Source: JANXSF01 sp043745195
GTDB taxonomy: Bacteria > Acidobacteriota > Terriglobia > Bryobacterales > Bryobacteraceae
NCBI GenBank assembly: GCA_043745195.1
Contig: JAYTTF010000155.1
Span: 1 to 59,728 of the forward strand
Direction: 5' to 3'
DNA length: 59,728 nt
Positions within the stretch are counted from its first letter, which is position 1. Each line of letters starts with the position of its first letter. The notes under the pieces are model-generated. The model did not search any database and was not told where the DNA came from. It was given only the letters and a program-made list of their open reading frames with translations. Below are positions 9,315 through 18,350 of this stretch, in pieces. The translations under genes were made by a program, and so were the position numbers.

Positions 9315-10045
9315 ATTTCCTTCTACCCACTTGGACGCTTTGGCGGCGGGATCTCATCCGTTTTTGGCGCGAAAGAGCCCGTGTAGCAGCCTTTGCCGCC
9401 TCGCCCATTCTGTTCTGGTTCGTGATTGGCTCTGGCTTTGGTGACCTAAGCGTTTTCTTCCCAGGCGCACTCACAATGACGGTGCTGTTTGCGGCCATCT
9501 TTTCCACCATGTCTATCATTGAAGATCGCAACGAAGGCTTTCTGCTTTCCATGTTGGTCTCCCCTGCCCCACGGCTATCGTTGGTTGTGGGCAAATTGCT
9601 CGGTGGTGCGTCAATGGCTTGGGTTCAATCATTGATTCTACTTTGCTTTACAAGCATCGCGGGTTATCAAACCGGTAATCTTTTGAAAGTGGCCGGCATG
9701 CTTTGGCTAATCGCATTCACATTTACGGCTCTGGGCTTTATCATCGCTTGGCAAATGAATTCCTCCGCCGGATACCACGCCATGATGAACCTGATTCTGT
9801 TTCCTCTGTGGCTACTTTCAGGAGCAATCTTCCCGCCATCCAAAGCCATGCCTTGGATGCGTGCTGTAATGAGCGCCAACCCTATGACCTACGCTTATTC
9901 CGCTCTTTGGCAATTGTTGGACCCTAAAGCCGATCAGTACGCTTCGGTATCAACTTGTGTAGCCGCAACCGCAGGGTTCGGCATCTTATTAGTGGTACTT
10001 GCCTCATGGATTGTTTCCCGACCCAGTTCCCGAAGCGCTGGCTGA
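9311..10045 (+). CDS. ABC-2 type permease
   Basis: A 244-residue inner-membrane protein with about six hydrophobic helices. It has the ABC-2 family hallmark GAIFPPSKAMPWMRAVMSANPMTYA region near the fifth and sixth helices (about residues 175-200). It forms a complex with the ATPase encoded immediately upstream (4-bp overlap). The reading frame overlaps the start of the SCO gene by 40 bp, continuing the tight operon. Substrate unknown. Confidence 0.9.
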   Translation: MNFLLPTWTLWRRDLIRFWRERARVAAFAASPILFWFVIGSGFGDLSVFFPGALTMTVLFAAIFSTMSIIEDRNEGFLLSMLVSPAPRLSLVVGKLLGGASMAWVQSLILLCFTSIAGYQTGNLLKVAGMLWLIAFTFTALGFIIAWQMNSSAGYHAMMNLILFPLWLLSGAIFPPSKAMPWMRAVMSANPMTYAYSALWQLLDPKADQYASVSTCVAATAGFGILLVVLASWIVSRPSSRSAG

Positions 10046-10572
10046 TATTTCTTCTAGCCCTATTTGCCGCCTGTAAGAAAGAGCCGGCGCTTGAGGACTA
10101 CGGAGTTGTTCCCGATTTCAAACTGACAAGCGAGCAGGGCCAACCGTTCAAGAGCGGCCAATTGATGGGTACACCCTGGATCGCCGACTTCATTTACACC
10201 ACCTGTCCTGGCCCTTGCCCACGAATGAGTTCCATCATGACTCGCCTGCAGACCGAAGGCGCAGGATTCCGTATGGTGTCGTTCACTATCGATCCTGCGC
10301 GTGATACTCCCGAGGTTATGGCAGCTTACGGCAAACGATTCAAGGCCGATCCCAACCGCTGGACATTCCTTACAGGTCCTCGGGAGACATTGCAGATGCT
10401 GAATCGGAAAGGTTTCAAATTGGGAGATATCGATGGCACGATGGATCACAGCACTCGTTTTGTTCTAGTTGACAGAAAGATGCACATACGCGGCTTTTAT
10501 GGAACCTCCGAAGAAGACGGGATTCTACGTTTGAAACAGGACTTGAGCAGAATTTTGAAGGAGGTGCTCTGA
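10006..10572 (+). CDS. SCO1/SenC-type copper chaperone lipoprotein
   Basis: Thioredoxin-fold protein that delivers copper to the CuA site of cytochrome oxidase. The start at 10006 is chosen because it opens a lipoprotein signal (RWLIFLLALFAAC, lipobox Cys23); a longer open frame begins at 9955 but lacks signal character. The copper ligands are in TTCPGPCP (Cys67 and Cys71) and the His of GTMDHSTRF. Length is 188 residues, normal for the family. Overlaps the permease gene by 40 bp, and the next gene starts immediately after its stop. Confidence 0.92.
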   Translation: MDCFPTQFPKRWLIFLLALFAACKKEPALEDYGVVPDFKLTSEQGQPFKSGQLMGTPWIADFIYTTCPGPCPRMSSIMTRLQTEGAGFRMVSFTIDPARDTPEVMAAYGKRFKADPNRWTFLTGPRETLQMLNRKGFKLGDIDGTMDHSTRFVLVDRKMHIRGFYGTSEEDGILRLKQDLSRILKEVL

Positions 10573-10971
10573 ATGGCTGGATTGAATGCGATTCTGAATG
10601 CAATGTCCGCGGTACTTTTGATGCTGGGATTCTTCGCGGTTCGGCGAAGAGATATCAAGGCTCATAAGCGATTTATGCTTGCCGCTTTCGGCTGTTCAGT
10701 CATATTTTTAATTAGCTACCTTGTCTATCATTTCCGAGTCGGGTCGGTTAAATTTCAGGGAACGGGAATCATTCGAACAGTCTACTTTACGATTCTTCTG
10801 ACACACACAGTTTTGGCCGCTGCAGTGCCATTTCTGGCTAGCATCACACTGTTCCGTGCATTAAAAGAAAGGTTTCCACAGCATCGGGCCATCGCCAGAT
10901 GGACACTCCCTATCTGGCTCTATGTGAGTGTGACGGGAGTGGTCGTTTATCTGATGCTGTATCAGATGTAG
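10573..10971 (+). CDS. DUF420 (YozB/CtaM-like) membrane protein
   Basis: A 132-residue protein with four predicted membrane helices and conserved histidines (DIKAHKRFM, VYHFRVG, THTVLA, PQHRAIARW), the pattern of DUF420. Members of this family are linked to maturation of heme A-containing oxidases in Firmicutes. It starts directly at the stop codon of the SCO gene, with a GGAGGTG ribosome site inside the SCO 3' end, so it is the last gene of the oxidase-assembly operon. Confidence 0.85.
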   Translation: MAGLNAILNAMSAVLLMLGFFAVRRRDIKAHKRFMLAAFGCSVIFLISYLVYHFRVGSVKFQGTGIIRTVYFTILLTHTVLAAAVPFLASITLFRALKERFPQHRAIARWTLPIWLYVSVTGVVVYLMLYQM

Positions 10972-10980
10972 GCAGCTATA

Positions 10981-11166
10981 ATGACAGAAAGCATGAAAGA
11001 TTGGAAGCTTACCTCCCAAGCCTGGAACTTGCCCATTCCAGTTGAAGATCTCGACAAAATAATTCCGTCCCTCAATGGGCTAGAGGCTACATTCCGTCCG
11101 TTGGTTGAATCGCTTGATCCAAACACGGAGTCGGCGATGATCTACAAGTTAAAGGAGCCTGCCTGA
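10981..11166 (+). CDS. small GatC/AtzG-like subunit encoded with an amidase
   Basis: A 61-residue acidic protein with no signal or membrane segment. Its stop overlaps the start of the amidase gene (TGATG), a coupling typical of amidotransferase-type small subunits such as GatC or AtzG. The pattern (PVEDLDKIIPSLNGLEATFRPLVE) is broadly helical and resembles those small partners in length and position, but I see no decisive motif. The coding assignment rests on the coupling and on the clean frame. Confidence 0.6.
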   Translation: MTESMKDWKLTSQAWNLPIPVEDLDKIIPSLNGLEATFRPLVESLDPNTESAMIYKLKEPA

Positions 11167-12560
11167 TGCGGACGATTGTTGAGGCATCGGCTGCACTGCG
11201 AGAGGGCAAAGTCTCCTCGGTGGAATTAACCAAGCAATGTCTTCTAAACATTGAGCGGCTTGAACCGAAGCTAAACGCATTCATTACAGTGACTGCAGAA
11301 CATGCACTTGCCCAAGCAAAAAAAGCCGATGACGAACTAGCGAACGGAACCGATCGCGGTCCGCTCCACGGCATTCCCATTTCCTTGAAAGATCTTTACC
11401 GGACCAAAGGGATTCGAACCACTGGTGGCTCATTGATCTACCGTGATTATGTTCCGGATTACGACTGCGCAGTTGTTGAAAAGCTGAACGCTGCCGGGGC
11501 CGTGATGGTGGGCAAAACGGGCCTTCACGAATTGGCCTATGGGGTGACTTCTAATAATCCTCATTTCGGACCAGTGCGCAACCCATGGAATACGGAGTGC
11601 ATTCCAGGCGGATCCTCCGGGGGATCTGGTGCAGCGGTAAGCGCCGGAATGTCTTTCATGTCGATGGGGAGTGACACTGGCGGTTCCATCCGCATCCCCG
11701 CTTCATATTGCGGAACCGTAGGATTGAAGCCCACCTATGGTTTGGTAAGCCGCTACGGCGTTTTGCCATTGGGGAGCAGCCTTGACCATATGGGACCGCT
11801 GAACAGTTGTGTGCGGGATGCGGCACTCACACTTGCGGCTATCGTTGGGGAGGATGAGCGCGACGAGTCTTCGGTGGCACGCGCAACCACATCTTATCTG
11901 CCCCCAGAGAACATTGATCTGAAAGGTATCAGAATTGGCGTCCCCGACAATTTTTTCACTGAAAGAGTGGATCCGGCTGTGATGGCTAGGCTGAGGGCTA
12001 TGGTGCAATTGGCTGCGGGCTTAGGAGCACAGGCCGAGGTGGTTCGCGTCCCTGACATGGAAGCGATCAACGTCATCGGCAGGGTAATTCTTCTCTCAGA
12101 AGCTTCAGCTTTGATGGAGCCGCACGCAAAGAACAGGACGAGCTTTGGGACAGACGTACGTGCATTGCTGGATCAAGGCATGCTTTTGCCAGCCACCGAT
12201 TACGTCAATGCGCAGCGATTGCGCAGCGTCTACCGCCGACACTTTCATGATTTGTTCCAATCTATCGATGTGTTGTTCACGCCAACGACTCCACTTACCG
12301 CACCGCAAATCGGGCAAGCCACAGTTCTGTTGGATGGACAGGAAGAGGACACGCGCCTCGCCAGTACTCGCTTTGTTCGGGGTATTAATGTGGTGGGTTT
12401 CCCTGCCCTGTCGATTCCTTGCGGATTTGACAAAGGGGGGCTTCCGATTGGTTTGCAAATCGTTGGTAAGCCCTTTGATGAAGTGACGATTTTAAGAGTC
12501 GGCGCTGCGTTGGAGCATGCCACCGACTTTCATCGCCAACAACCACCTAATATTGTTTGA
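11166..12560 (+). CDS. amidase-signature enzyme (GatA-like)
   Basis: Amide hydrolase or amidotransferase A subunit of 464 residues. The Ser-cisSer-Lys triad is present at Lys75 (GIPISLKDLY), Ser150 (PGGSSGGSG) and Ser174 (DTGGSIRIPA), with spacing equal to that of GatA. No GatB or full GatC lies nearby and the small partner upstream is AtzG-like, so a stand-alone amidase is more likely than the Glu-tRNA amidotransferase. The substrate is unknown. Confidence 0.85.
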   Translation: MRTIVEASAALREGKVSSVELTKQCLLNIERLEPKLNAFITVTAEHALAQAKKADDELANGTDRGPLHGIPISLKDLYRTKGIRTTGGSLIYRDYVPDYDCAVVEKLNAAGAVMVGKTGLHELAYGVTSNNPHFGPVRNPWNTECIPGGSSGGSGAAVSAGMSFMSMGSDTGGSIRIPASYCGTVGLKPTYGLVSRYGVLPLGSSLDHMGPLNSCVRDAALTLAAIVGEDERDESSVARATTSYLPPENIDLKGIRIGVPDNFFTERVDPAVMARLRAMVQLAAGLGAQAEVVRVPDMEAINVIGRVILLSEASALMEPHAKNRTSFGTDVRALLDQGMLLPATDYVNAQRLRSVYRRHFHDLFQSIDVLFTPTTPLTAPQIGQATVLLDGQEEDTRLASTRFVRGINVVGFPALSIPCGFDKGGLPIGLQIVGKPFDEVTILRVGAALEHATDFHRQQPPNIV

Positions 12561-12622
12561 TCCAGTTTTTTTACCTGCGGCTCTAATTCAACTTCGCCAA
12601 CCCGCCGATATATGGGAAAGAA

Positions 12623-13300
12623 ATGAAAAGGATATCCGTATTCGCTTGCGAGTCCCAGCCGATCGTGCTGGAAGGATTGAACAAGGTTCTTTCCATGGAC
12701 GAAACGTTTGAGTTGGTTGGTACCGCCTCGGACGTTTCATCAGCAAGCGCGACCATTGGGTTATTGAAGCCTGATGTGGTCCTGCTCGATACAAATGGTG
12801 GTTTTAAGACTACTCTGCAATTCGTTGGTGAATTGAAGTTCCTATCGCCGACAAGCCGGGCGGTGCTGTGGGTTAACGATTTGGCTGAAGTTGAATCGTT
12901 CCGGTCACTCCAATTGGGAGTTCGTGGTGTGGTGAAAAAAACATTCCCCATCTACCAACTATTGGAATGCCTGAAAAGTGTCGGAGAAGGTAATATCTGG
13001 CTGGAAAATTCCATTTCCCAACAGGTGAACAATATCTTGAACCGCAAGTCCACTCCACGTTTCACGCCACGGGAACGCGATATTGTGAGCCTTGTTTGTC
13101 GAGGCATGAAGAACAAGGAAATCGCCGAGGAACTGTACATCACCCCAGGTACTGTGAAAGTACACCTCATGCACATCTTCGAAAAAGCTGGGGTGAAGGA
13201 TCGGTTCGAATTGGCAGTCCAAGGACGACGGTTAATGGGTGGCGAGGAAACACTGATACTTGAGGAAAGCCCTGCCCCGTCAGACATTCAAGCGTCCTAA
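12623..13300 (+). CDS. NarL/LuxR-family response regulator
   Basis: A 225-residue two-domain regulator. The receiver domain occupies about residues 1-120, with the phospho-acceptor Asp56 in VVLLDTNGG. The acidic pocket is reduced to Glu10 (ACESQP) instead of the usual acidic pair. The DNA-binding domain at about 145-210 has the LuxR helix-turn-helix (TPRERDIVSLVCRGMKNKEI, ending TVKVHLMHIFEKAGV). It lies upstream of the tad locus on the same strand and could control it. No cognate kinase is adjacent. Confidence 0.88.
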   Translation: MKRISVFACESQPIVLEGLNKVLSMDETFELVGTASDVSSASATIGLLKPDVVLLDTNGGFKTTLQFVGELKFLSPTSRAVLWVNDLAEVESFRSLQLGVRGVVKKTFPIYQLLECLKSVGEGNIWLENSISQQVNNILNRKSTPRFTPRERDIVSLVCRGMKNKEIAEELYITPGTVKVHLMHIFEKAGVKDRFELAVQGRRLMGGEETLILEESPAPSDIQAS

Positions 13301-13434
13301 TCGCCTGCTTAGCTGTTCATTGTTACACGCATCTCAGGTGCATTCATTTCAATAAAAACCTAAGGTTCTCACAACAATCTGTCGAGTTTTAGATAAGTGC
13401 GTATTGCTTTTCTAAAGGAAAGCGAAGTGAGAAC

Positions 13435-15087
13435 ATGGCCGAATCAACACATCCTTTGACAGGTAGCTTTCCGGTTCAATCCAAGACAAACTCTCAAGTT
13501 GAATGGCCATTCTGGAAACCCACGGTACTTGACTTCTTCTTCATAGCCACCATCGCCTGGTTGTTCGCATTGGGTCCCGCAGGTTGGGATAGTCTGCTGG
13601 CAGACGGGGATACTGGTTGGCATATTCGCGCCGGTGAGTATATTCTCAAGAACAAACAATTCATCCACGAAGATTTCTTTTCATTTTCAAGGCCCGGACA
13701 ATTGTGGTTCGCCTGGGAATGGCTTTCAGAGGTATGGTTTGCAGTTTTGAATTCTTTTGGGGGCTTGAAAGCAGTAGTCCTTTACTGCGGGGTAGTTATC
13801 ACGCTTTCCTTCACCCTCATGTTCCGGCATATGATCTGGCGCGGGGCAACCCCGCTAGTCGCAATGGGTATTTCACTGGTAGCCACCGGGGCGGCCTCCA
13901 ACCACTATCTTGCAAGACCGCATGTAATCACATTTTTGTTCCTTGCAGTGAGTCTGTTCCTGATCGACGTTGATCGTACCCGTCCCACGAAATGGCTTTG
14001 GGCATTAATTCCATTGACGGTACTTTGGACGAATTTGCATGGCGGATTCTTTTCGTTGATTGCCTGTTTGGGTTTGGTTGCCATTGGATCCGCGATGGCC
14101 AAGGATTGGACGAAGATGTGGCGCTATGGAATTCTTGGCGGCCTTTGTCTGGTTTCAAGCGTGATCAATCCCTATGGAATCGCGCTTCATAAACACATGG
14201 TGGAGTATTTGCAATCCGATTGGATCAAGTCCGTAGTTGAGGAATTTCAGTCCCCAAGTTTCCGCAAGGAAAACGTCTTGCAGTTTGAAGGTTTAATGTT
14301 CGTAGGAATAGGCTTTGCTGGATTCCTGATTTCCCGAAAGAAATACGTTGAAGCGTTGCTCATTCTGTTCTGGGCCCATAATGCGCTGGCTTCAGTAAGA
14401 CACATTTCTGTTTTCGTCCTGGTCGCCTCCCCGATAATTGCCGCAGAGATCAGCCACTGGCTTCGCACTCTAGCAGATGGGAAACCAAAGAACTCGGTGC
14501 CACGCATCTTGGAAAGCTTGTCAGATGACTTGAGACCAGCTTGCATGAAGGTCAGTATATGGCTGGTCGCTGCGGTGGTGGGGCTAGCAATGTGGAACGA
14601 TCCGAAAAGATGGCCACAAGACTTCCCCAAGGAAAAGTTTCCCATTGCAATGGTGACTAAGCATGCCAAACTCCTAACCGAGTCACGGGTTCTTGCTCCA
14701 GATGAATGGGGTGACTACATGATCTACCGGTTCTTTCCTGAGGTAAGAGTGTTCTTTGATGGTCGAAGCGATTTTTACGGCCAGAGTCTGGGGAAAGATT
14801 ATATAGCCCTTCTTTCGGGCTCCTACGAATGGGAAGAACTGCTGAAGAAACATAATTTTACAGCTGTTTTCATTCCCCCAACATGGCCATTAGCCAGCAT
14901 TTTGAAAAGAAACTCTGAGTGGAAAACCTTAGAGGATGACGGAAGCGCAATTTTGTTCTTAAAGCGAACAAACAAAGGGATCTATGGCAGTTTGGGGCAT
15001 TCGATGGACGATGAGAAAAAAGTTCCAGTAGACCTAATGAAAAACCCCAAGAAGGCCGAAATAACTATCAGAGACCGCAAATCATGA
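13435..15087 (+). CDS. polytopic membrane protein, GT-C/PMT-like
   Basis: A 550-residue protein with roughly ten hydrophobic segments followed by a soluble C-terminal part (about 440-550). An acidic-aromatic loop after the first helix (LLADGDTGWHIRAGEYIL) resembles the first periplasmic loop of GT-C glycosyltransferases, and WGDYMIYRFFPEVRVFFDGR near 440-460 recalls bacterial PMT-like proteins. It overlaps the next small gene by 4 bp and leads into the tad genes, so it may glycosylate the pilus or an exported substrate; this is inference from context. Confidence 0.65.
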   Translation: MAESTHPLTGSFPVQSKTNSQVEWPFWKPTVLDFFFIATIAWLFALGPAGWDSLLADGDTGWHIRAGEYILKNKQFIHEDFFSFSRPGQLWFAWEWLSEVWFAVLNSFGGLKAVVLYCGVVITLSFTLMFRHMIWRGATPLVAMGISLVATGAASNHYLARPHVITFLFLAVSLFLIDVDRTRPTKWLWALIPLTVLWTNLHGGFFSLIACLGLVAIGSAMAKDWTKMWRYGILGGLCLVSSVINPYGIALHKHMVEYLQSDWIKSVVEEFQSPSFRKENVLQFEGLMFVGIGFAGFLISRKKYVEALLILFWAHNALASVRHISVFVLVASPIIAAEISHWLRTLADGKPKNSVPRILESLSDDLRPACMKVSIWLVAAVVGLAMWNDPKRWPQDFPKEKFPIAMVTKHAKLLTESRVLAPDEWGDYMIYRFFPEVRVFFDGRSDFYGQSLGKDYIALLSGSYEWEELLKKHNFTAVFIPPTWPLASILKRNSEWKTLEDDGSAILFLKRTNKGIYGSLGHSMDDEKKVPVDLMKNPKKAEITIRDRKS

Positions 15088-15281
15088 AATCCTCCAAGAA
15101 TGGCGCTCTTCCCGATTCGGCATCAGTAGAAACAGCCACTGAAGCAGTGGACGAAAAAGGGTGGGTTTTGCCTTCTGGAATGCGTTTGGAAGAGTTCGCT
15201 GTTGCGGGCGGTTTTTTGGCACCACTACTGTTGAAGACCACAAATTCACCATTAAAGAAGTGGAACGCTAAGCGCGGATAA
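15084..15281 (+). CDS. small hypothetical protein of the tad locus
   Basis: A 65-residue protein whose ATG overlaps the stop of the membrane-protein gene (ATGA). A polar N-terminal half is followed by a short hydrophobic stretch (FAVAGGFLAPLLL, about residues 43-55) and a basic tail. I do not recognise it. It does not look like a Flp pilin (no GATAIEYGL-type motif). The frame is supported by overlap with the upstream gene and by an 11-bp gap to tadV. Confidence 0.6.
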   Translation: MKSSKNGALPDSASVETATEAVDEKGWVLPSGMRLEEFAVAGGFLAPLLLKTTNSPLKKWNAKRG

Positions 15282-15291
15282 GTTCGAATAA

Positions 15292-15792
15292 ATGGAAACT
15301 CAAGTCATTCTCGCGTTAGGGATTGGAATTGCGGCTGTCGCCGAAGATTTGTGGCGCCGACAAATTTCTAATTGGACTTCGCTTGCGGCATTAACGGGTG
15401 GACTTGGATTACATCTTTACGAAAAAGGCGGACAAGGAATTGTAACGGCGTTTGGCAGCGCCCTGGCAGGCTTTGGAGTTTTTCTGGCCTTTTACATTCT
15501 CGGGGGAATGGGCGGCGGAGATATCAAGTTGATGGCTGGTTTCGGCGCCGTCCTTGGGAAACCGTCAATTCTGATCGATGCAGCGCTGTACGCAGCTGCG
15601 ATCGGTGGCTTAATGGCAGTGCTTGTTCTTGTAACCAGGGTCATTCTTTCATTGATTCGGTCGAACAAGGCCAAGGCGAAAGCGGCCGAAATTGGGTCAA
15701 CAGATTCAGCTGCGGCTGAGAAAAGAGCGTCCATTCCATATGCTCCTGCGATCACGCTGGGTGTATGGCTGGCACTAATCGGGAACTTATAG
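15292..15792 (+). CDS. tadV: prepilin peptidase, TadV/CpaA type
   Basis: Inner-membrane aspartic peptidase that cleaves Flp-type prepilins. The 166 residues hold about five helices. The two catalytic aspartates are in AVAEDLWRRQISN and in GGMGGGDIKLMAG, the A24-family hallmark. The small size without the methyltransferase domain is normal for CpaA/TadV. Its presence implies that a prepilin exists somewhere in the genome although none is encoded in this locus. Confidence 0.9.
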   Translation: METQVILALGIGIAAVAEDLWRRQISNWTSLAALTGGLGLHLYEKGGQGIVTAFGSALAGFGVFLAFYILGGMGGGDIKLMAGFGAVLGKPSILIDAALYAAAIGGLMAVLVLVTRVILSLIRSNKAKAKAAEIGSTDSAAAEKRASIPYAPAITLGVWLALIGNL

Positions 15793-15904
15793 GTTCGGCT
15801 GGAATGAACCGCGGGCAGGTGTTTACATGTGTCCTCGAACAAATTTCTAAAACGGATGAACCAGGGAAACTTGGCACTTTGGGCGAAATTGGAGGCCTAG
15901 AAAA

Positions 15905-16831
15905 ATGGATCGCAGATTTTTAACGGTTCTGGGCGTTAGCTTGGTATTTGCGCTAGTTGTTTCCAGCATCTTTTATCAGATGGTTGGAAAAGCTGGTCCT
16001 TCTCAGCAATCTCAAACCAAATCAGATCTTCGTGATTTGGTTGTGGCGGTAAAGCCGATTTCGGTCGGAGTCATCATCAAGCCAGACGATGTGAAACTGA
16101 CGAAAGTTTCAGTGGACTCTTTCCCCAAAGGTGCATTCACGAAAGTGGAAGAAGTCGTCAGCCGGCCAGTGGTAAGCAATATCCTACAGGACGAACCAAT
16201 CATCGAAGGTAGGCTTGCTCAGCGCGGGAATCAAGGACTGCCATCACTCATCCCGGTCGGAATGCGGGCAGTGACTATCCGAGTCAATGAAGTTGTTGGT
16301 GTTGCCGGATTCGTTATGCCTGGAATGAAAGTAGACGTCCTGACAACTGGGCGTCCACCGAACGGCGAAGGCACAGTAACTGCTACGGTCTTGCAAAACA
16401 TGCAAGTGTTGTCAGCAGGCCAAGCTATCCAAGCAGATTCAAGAGGTCAGCCGATTAATGCAAACACAGTAACCCTACTATGCACCCCAGAGCAAGCGGA
16501 GACTTTAACACTGGCCGGCAACGAAGGCAGAATTCAATTGATCCTTCGCAATGGCAACGACAATGAAGTAACGAAAACCGCTGGTCGTGAAGTAAACCAG
16601 TTATTCAATGGCTATACAAAAGCGCCGAAGGTCAAGGCAGCCAACGAGGACAGCACAGCTATGCCTCCGCCACGTCCGAAGCCGATCGTGCGACGACAAG
16701 TGCAGGTCGCATCTGCGGACCCGGTCCCAGTAGCACCCGCGCTTCCACCGCCGCCGGCTCCACCTACGGAAATCATTGAGTTCCGGGGAAACATTAAAAC
16801 GGTTGGAACGGTTGCGCCAAGAGCGAATTAG
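15905..16831 (+). CDS. cpaB: Flp pilus assembly protein CpaB/RcpC
   Basis: A 308-residue periplasmic protein anchored by an N-terminal helix (FLTVLGVSLVFALVVSSIFY). An SAF domain lies at about residues 45-110, followed by the RcpC/CpaB body (IPVGMRAVTIRVNEVVGVAGFVMPG, split here as a recognisable core). The C-terminal third is rich in Pro and Ala and likely flexible. It usually assists the secretin encoded next. An upstream gap of 112 bp carries a GGAGG ribosome site but no other feature I can support. Confidence 0.9.
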   Translation: MDRRFLTVLGVSLVFALVVSSIFYQMVGKAGPSQQSQTKSDLRDLVVAVKPISVGVIIKPDDVKLTKVSVDSFPKGAFTKVEEVVSRPVVSNILQDEPIIEGRLAQRGNQGLPSLIPVGMRAVTIRVNEVVGVAGFVMPGMKVDVLTTGRPPNGEGTVTATVLQNMQVLSAGQAIQADSRGQPINANTVTLLCTPEQAETLTLAGNEGRIQLILRNGNDNEVTKTAGREVNQLFNGYTKAPKVKAANEDSTAMPPPRPKPIVRRQVQVASADPVPVAPALPPPPAPPTEIIEFRGNIKTVGTVAPRAN

Positions 16832-16878
16832 CTCTGGACTCGAAGCATAACGATTTGAACAGGATTGGGAGATTTTTC

Positions 16879-18306
16879 ATGTCGATAAAAGCGTTTATGA
16901 AAACAATGTGGTTCGGGATTACATCCCGGCTAGCGGGAGTAGCACTCGCCATGATTATCGTTGCTGCGGCAAGCTGGGGACAGTCCATGCAGGAATTGAA
17001 GCTAACCGTGGGCAAGAGCATAGTGATTGACTACCCCGAGGACATAGGCCGAATTTCGACTAGCAATCCGGAAATTGCCGACTACGTGGCGGTCTCCACT
17101 CGCGAAATTCTCCTCAATGCCAAAGCCCCAGGCGGCACTACTCTCATAGTTTGGTCCCGAACTGGCCAAAGAGAGTTTTACTCAATCACGGTTGAAAACA
17201 ATATCGAACCCTTTCGTAAATTGTTGAAGGGCACATTCCCAGATGAGAATATTCAAATTCTTTCCTCGAGAGACACGGTCACACTGGGTGGCAACGTGAG
17301 CACGCAGGTTATCTCTGATCGTATTGCTGCCATGGTGGCGCCGTTAGGAAAGACTGTTGTAAACAATATGAAGCTGCCACCGGCGAAGATTGAAAAACAG
17401 ATCCTATTGCGGGTGAAATTTGCTGAGATTGATCGCAATTCAGGTAGCGCCTTCGGAGTAAGTATGGCACTTGGGGGCAAAACACTGACACGGTCCAATC
17501 CGGGTGGAGTTACTGCTCCATCGTTCACTGGATTAAAAGAAGGCGGCGGCATTGACATGAGCGACTTGTTAAACATTTTCGCGTTTAGACCTGATCTCAA
17601 CTTTGGAGTGTTTGTTAAGAACTTGCAATCCAAGGGCCTTCTACAAATACTCGCCGAGCCGAACTTAGTTACAAATAATGGCCAAATGGCTACATTCCTC
17701 GTTGGTGGTGAATTTCCCGTTCCGGTTTTGCAGGGTGGTTCGAATTCAGGTTCAGTTACTGTTCAATTCAAAGAATTCGGTGTCAGGCTAGCCTTCAAAC
17801 CTGAGATCACAGAAAACAATACGATCAAGATTTACATCAAGCCTGAAGTTTCAACCATCGACATTGCCAACGGTGTGCAGTTCGGCGGTTTCACCATCCC
17901 TGCTATCGGCACAAGAAGGGTGGAAACCACGCTAGAACTTGGCGAAGGACAGAGTTTCGTGATCGGTGGCTTGATTGATGAGCGTGTGACTGAAACGATT
18001 TCAAAAATCCCAGGATTGGCTAATATCCCATTATTGGGGCACATTTTTAAGACCAGGGCGGAGAATCGCAACAAGACGGAATTGATTGTTCTTGTCACTC
18101 CTGAAATCGTTCAACCAATAGGAAAGAACGACCCTAAGCCTGAGCTAAACTTCCCGCGTGAGTTTTATCGAGATTCAACATTTGAAAAAAAGGCTCCTAT
18201 TTCGGAGAACAAAGTCGATAGCGCTCCTCTAGCTCCGGTCGCAACTGCAGTTTTAGAGGCTCCGAAGAGTAGCTTTGCAAGCAGACTATTTCGCAAAGGC
18301 CATTAA
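16879..18306 (+). CDS. cpaC: secretin, CpaC/RcpA type
   Basis: Outer-membrane secretin of the Tad system. The ATG at 16879 is preferred over a TTG start 24 bp upstream because a GGGAG ribosome site precedes it and it opens a signal peptide ending near AASWGQ. The N-terminal pilus-formation (N) domain covers about residues 40-115 (ELKLTVGKSIVIDYPEDI), BON-like repeats follow, and the secretin core spans about 190-420 (LLQILAEPNLVTNNGQMATFLVGGEFPVP, given here in outline; VIGGLIDERVTETISKIPGL). Length 475 residues, normal for the family. Confidence 0.92.
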   Translation: MSIKAFMKTMWFGITSRLAGVALAMIIVAAASWGQSMQELKLTVGKSIVIDYPEDIGRISTSNPEIADYVAVSTREILLNAKAPGGTTLIVWSRTGQREFYSITVENNIEPFRKLLKGTFPDENIQILSSRDTVTLGGNVSTQVISDRIAAMVAPLGKTVVNNMKLPPAKIEKQILLRVKFAEIDRNSGSAFGVSMALGGKTLTRSNPGGVTAPSFTGLKEGGGIDMSDLLNIFAFRPDLNFGVFVKNLQSKGLLQILAEPNLVTNNGQMATFLVGGEFPVPVLQGGSNSGSVTVQFKEFGVRLAFKPEITENNTIKIYIKPEVSTIDIANGVQFGGFTIPAIGTRRVETTLELGEGQSFVIGGLIDERVTETISKIPGLANIPLLGHIFKTRAENRNKTELIVLVTPEIVQPIGKNDPKPELNFPREFYRDSTFEKKAPISENKVDSAPLAPVATAVLEAPKSSFASRLFRKGH

Positions 18307-18350
18307 CTACAAGAAGGAAATCTAGTTTTCATCATATTGCAGAAATAGAA

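Noticed and set aside
15084..15281. Flp pilin candidate
   Set aside because: Lacks the Flp cleavage motif and Glu-Tyr pair, and the hydrophobic part is C-terminal and too short.
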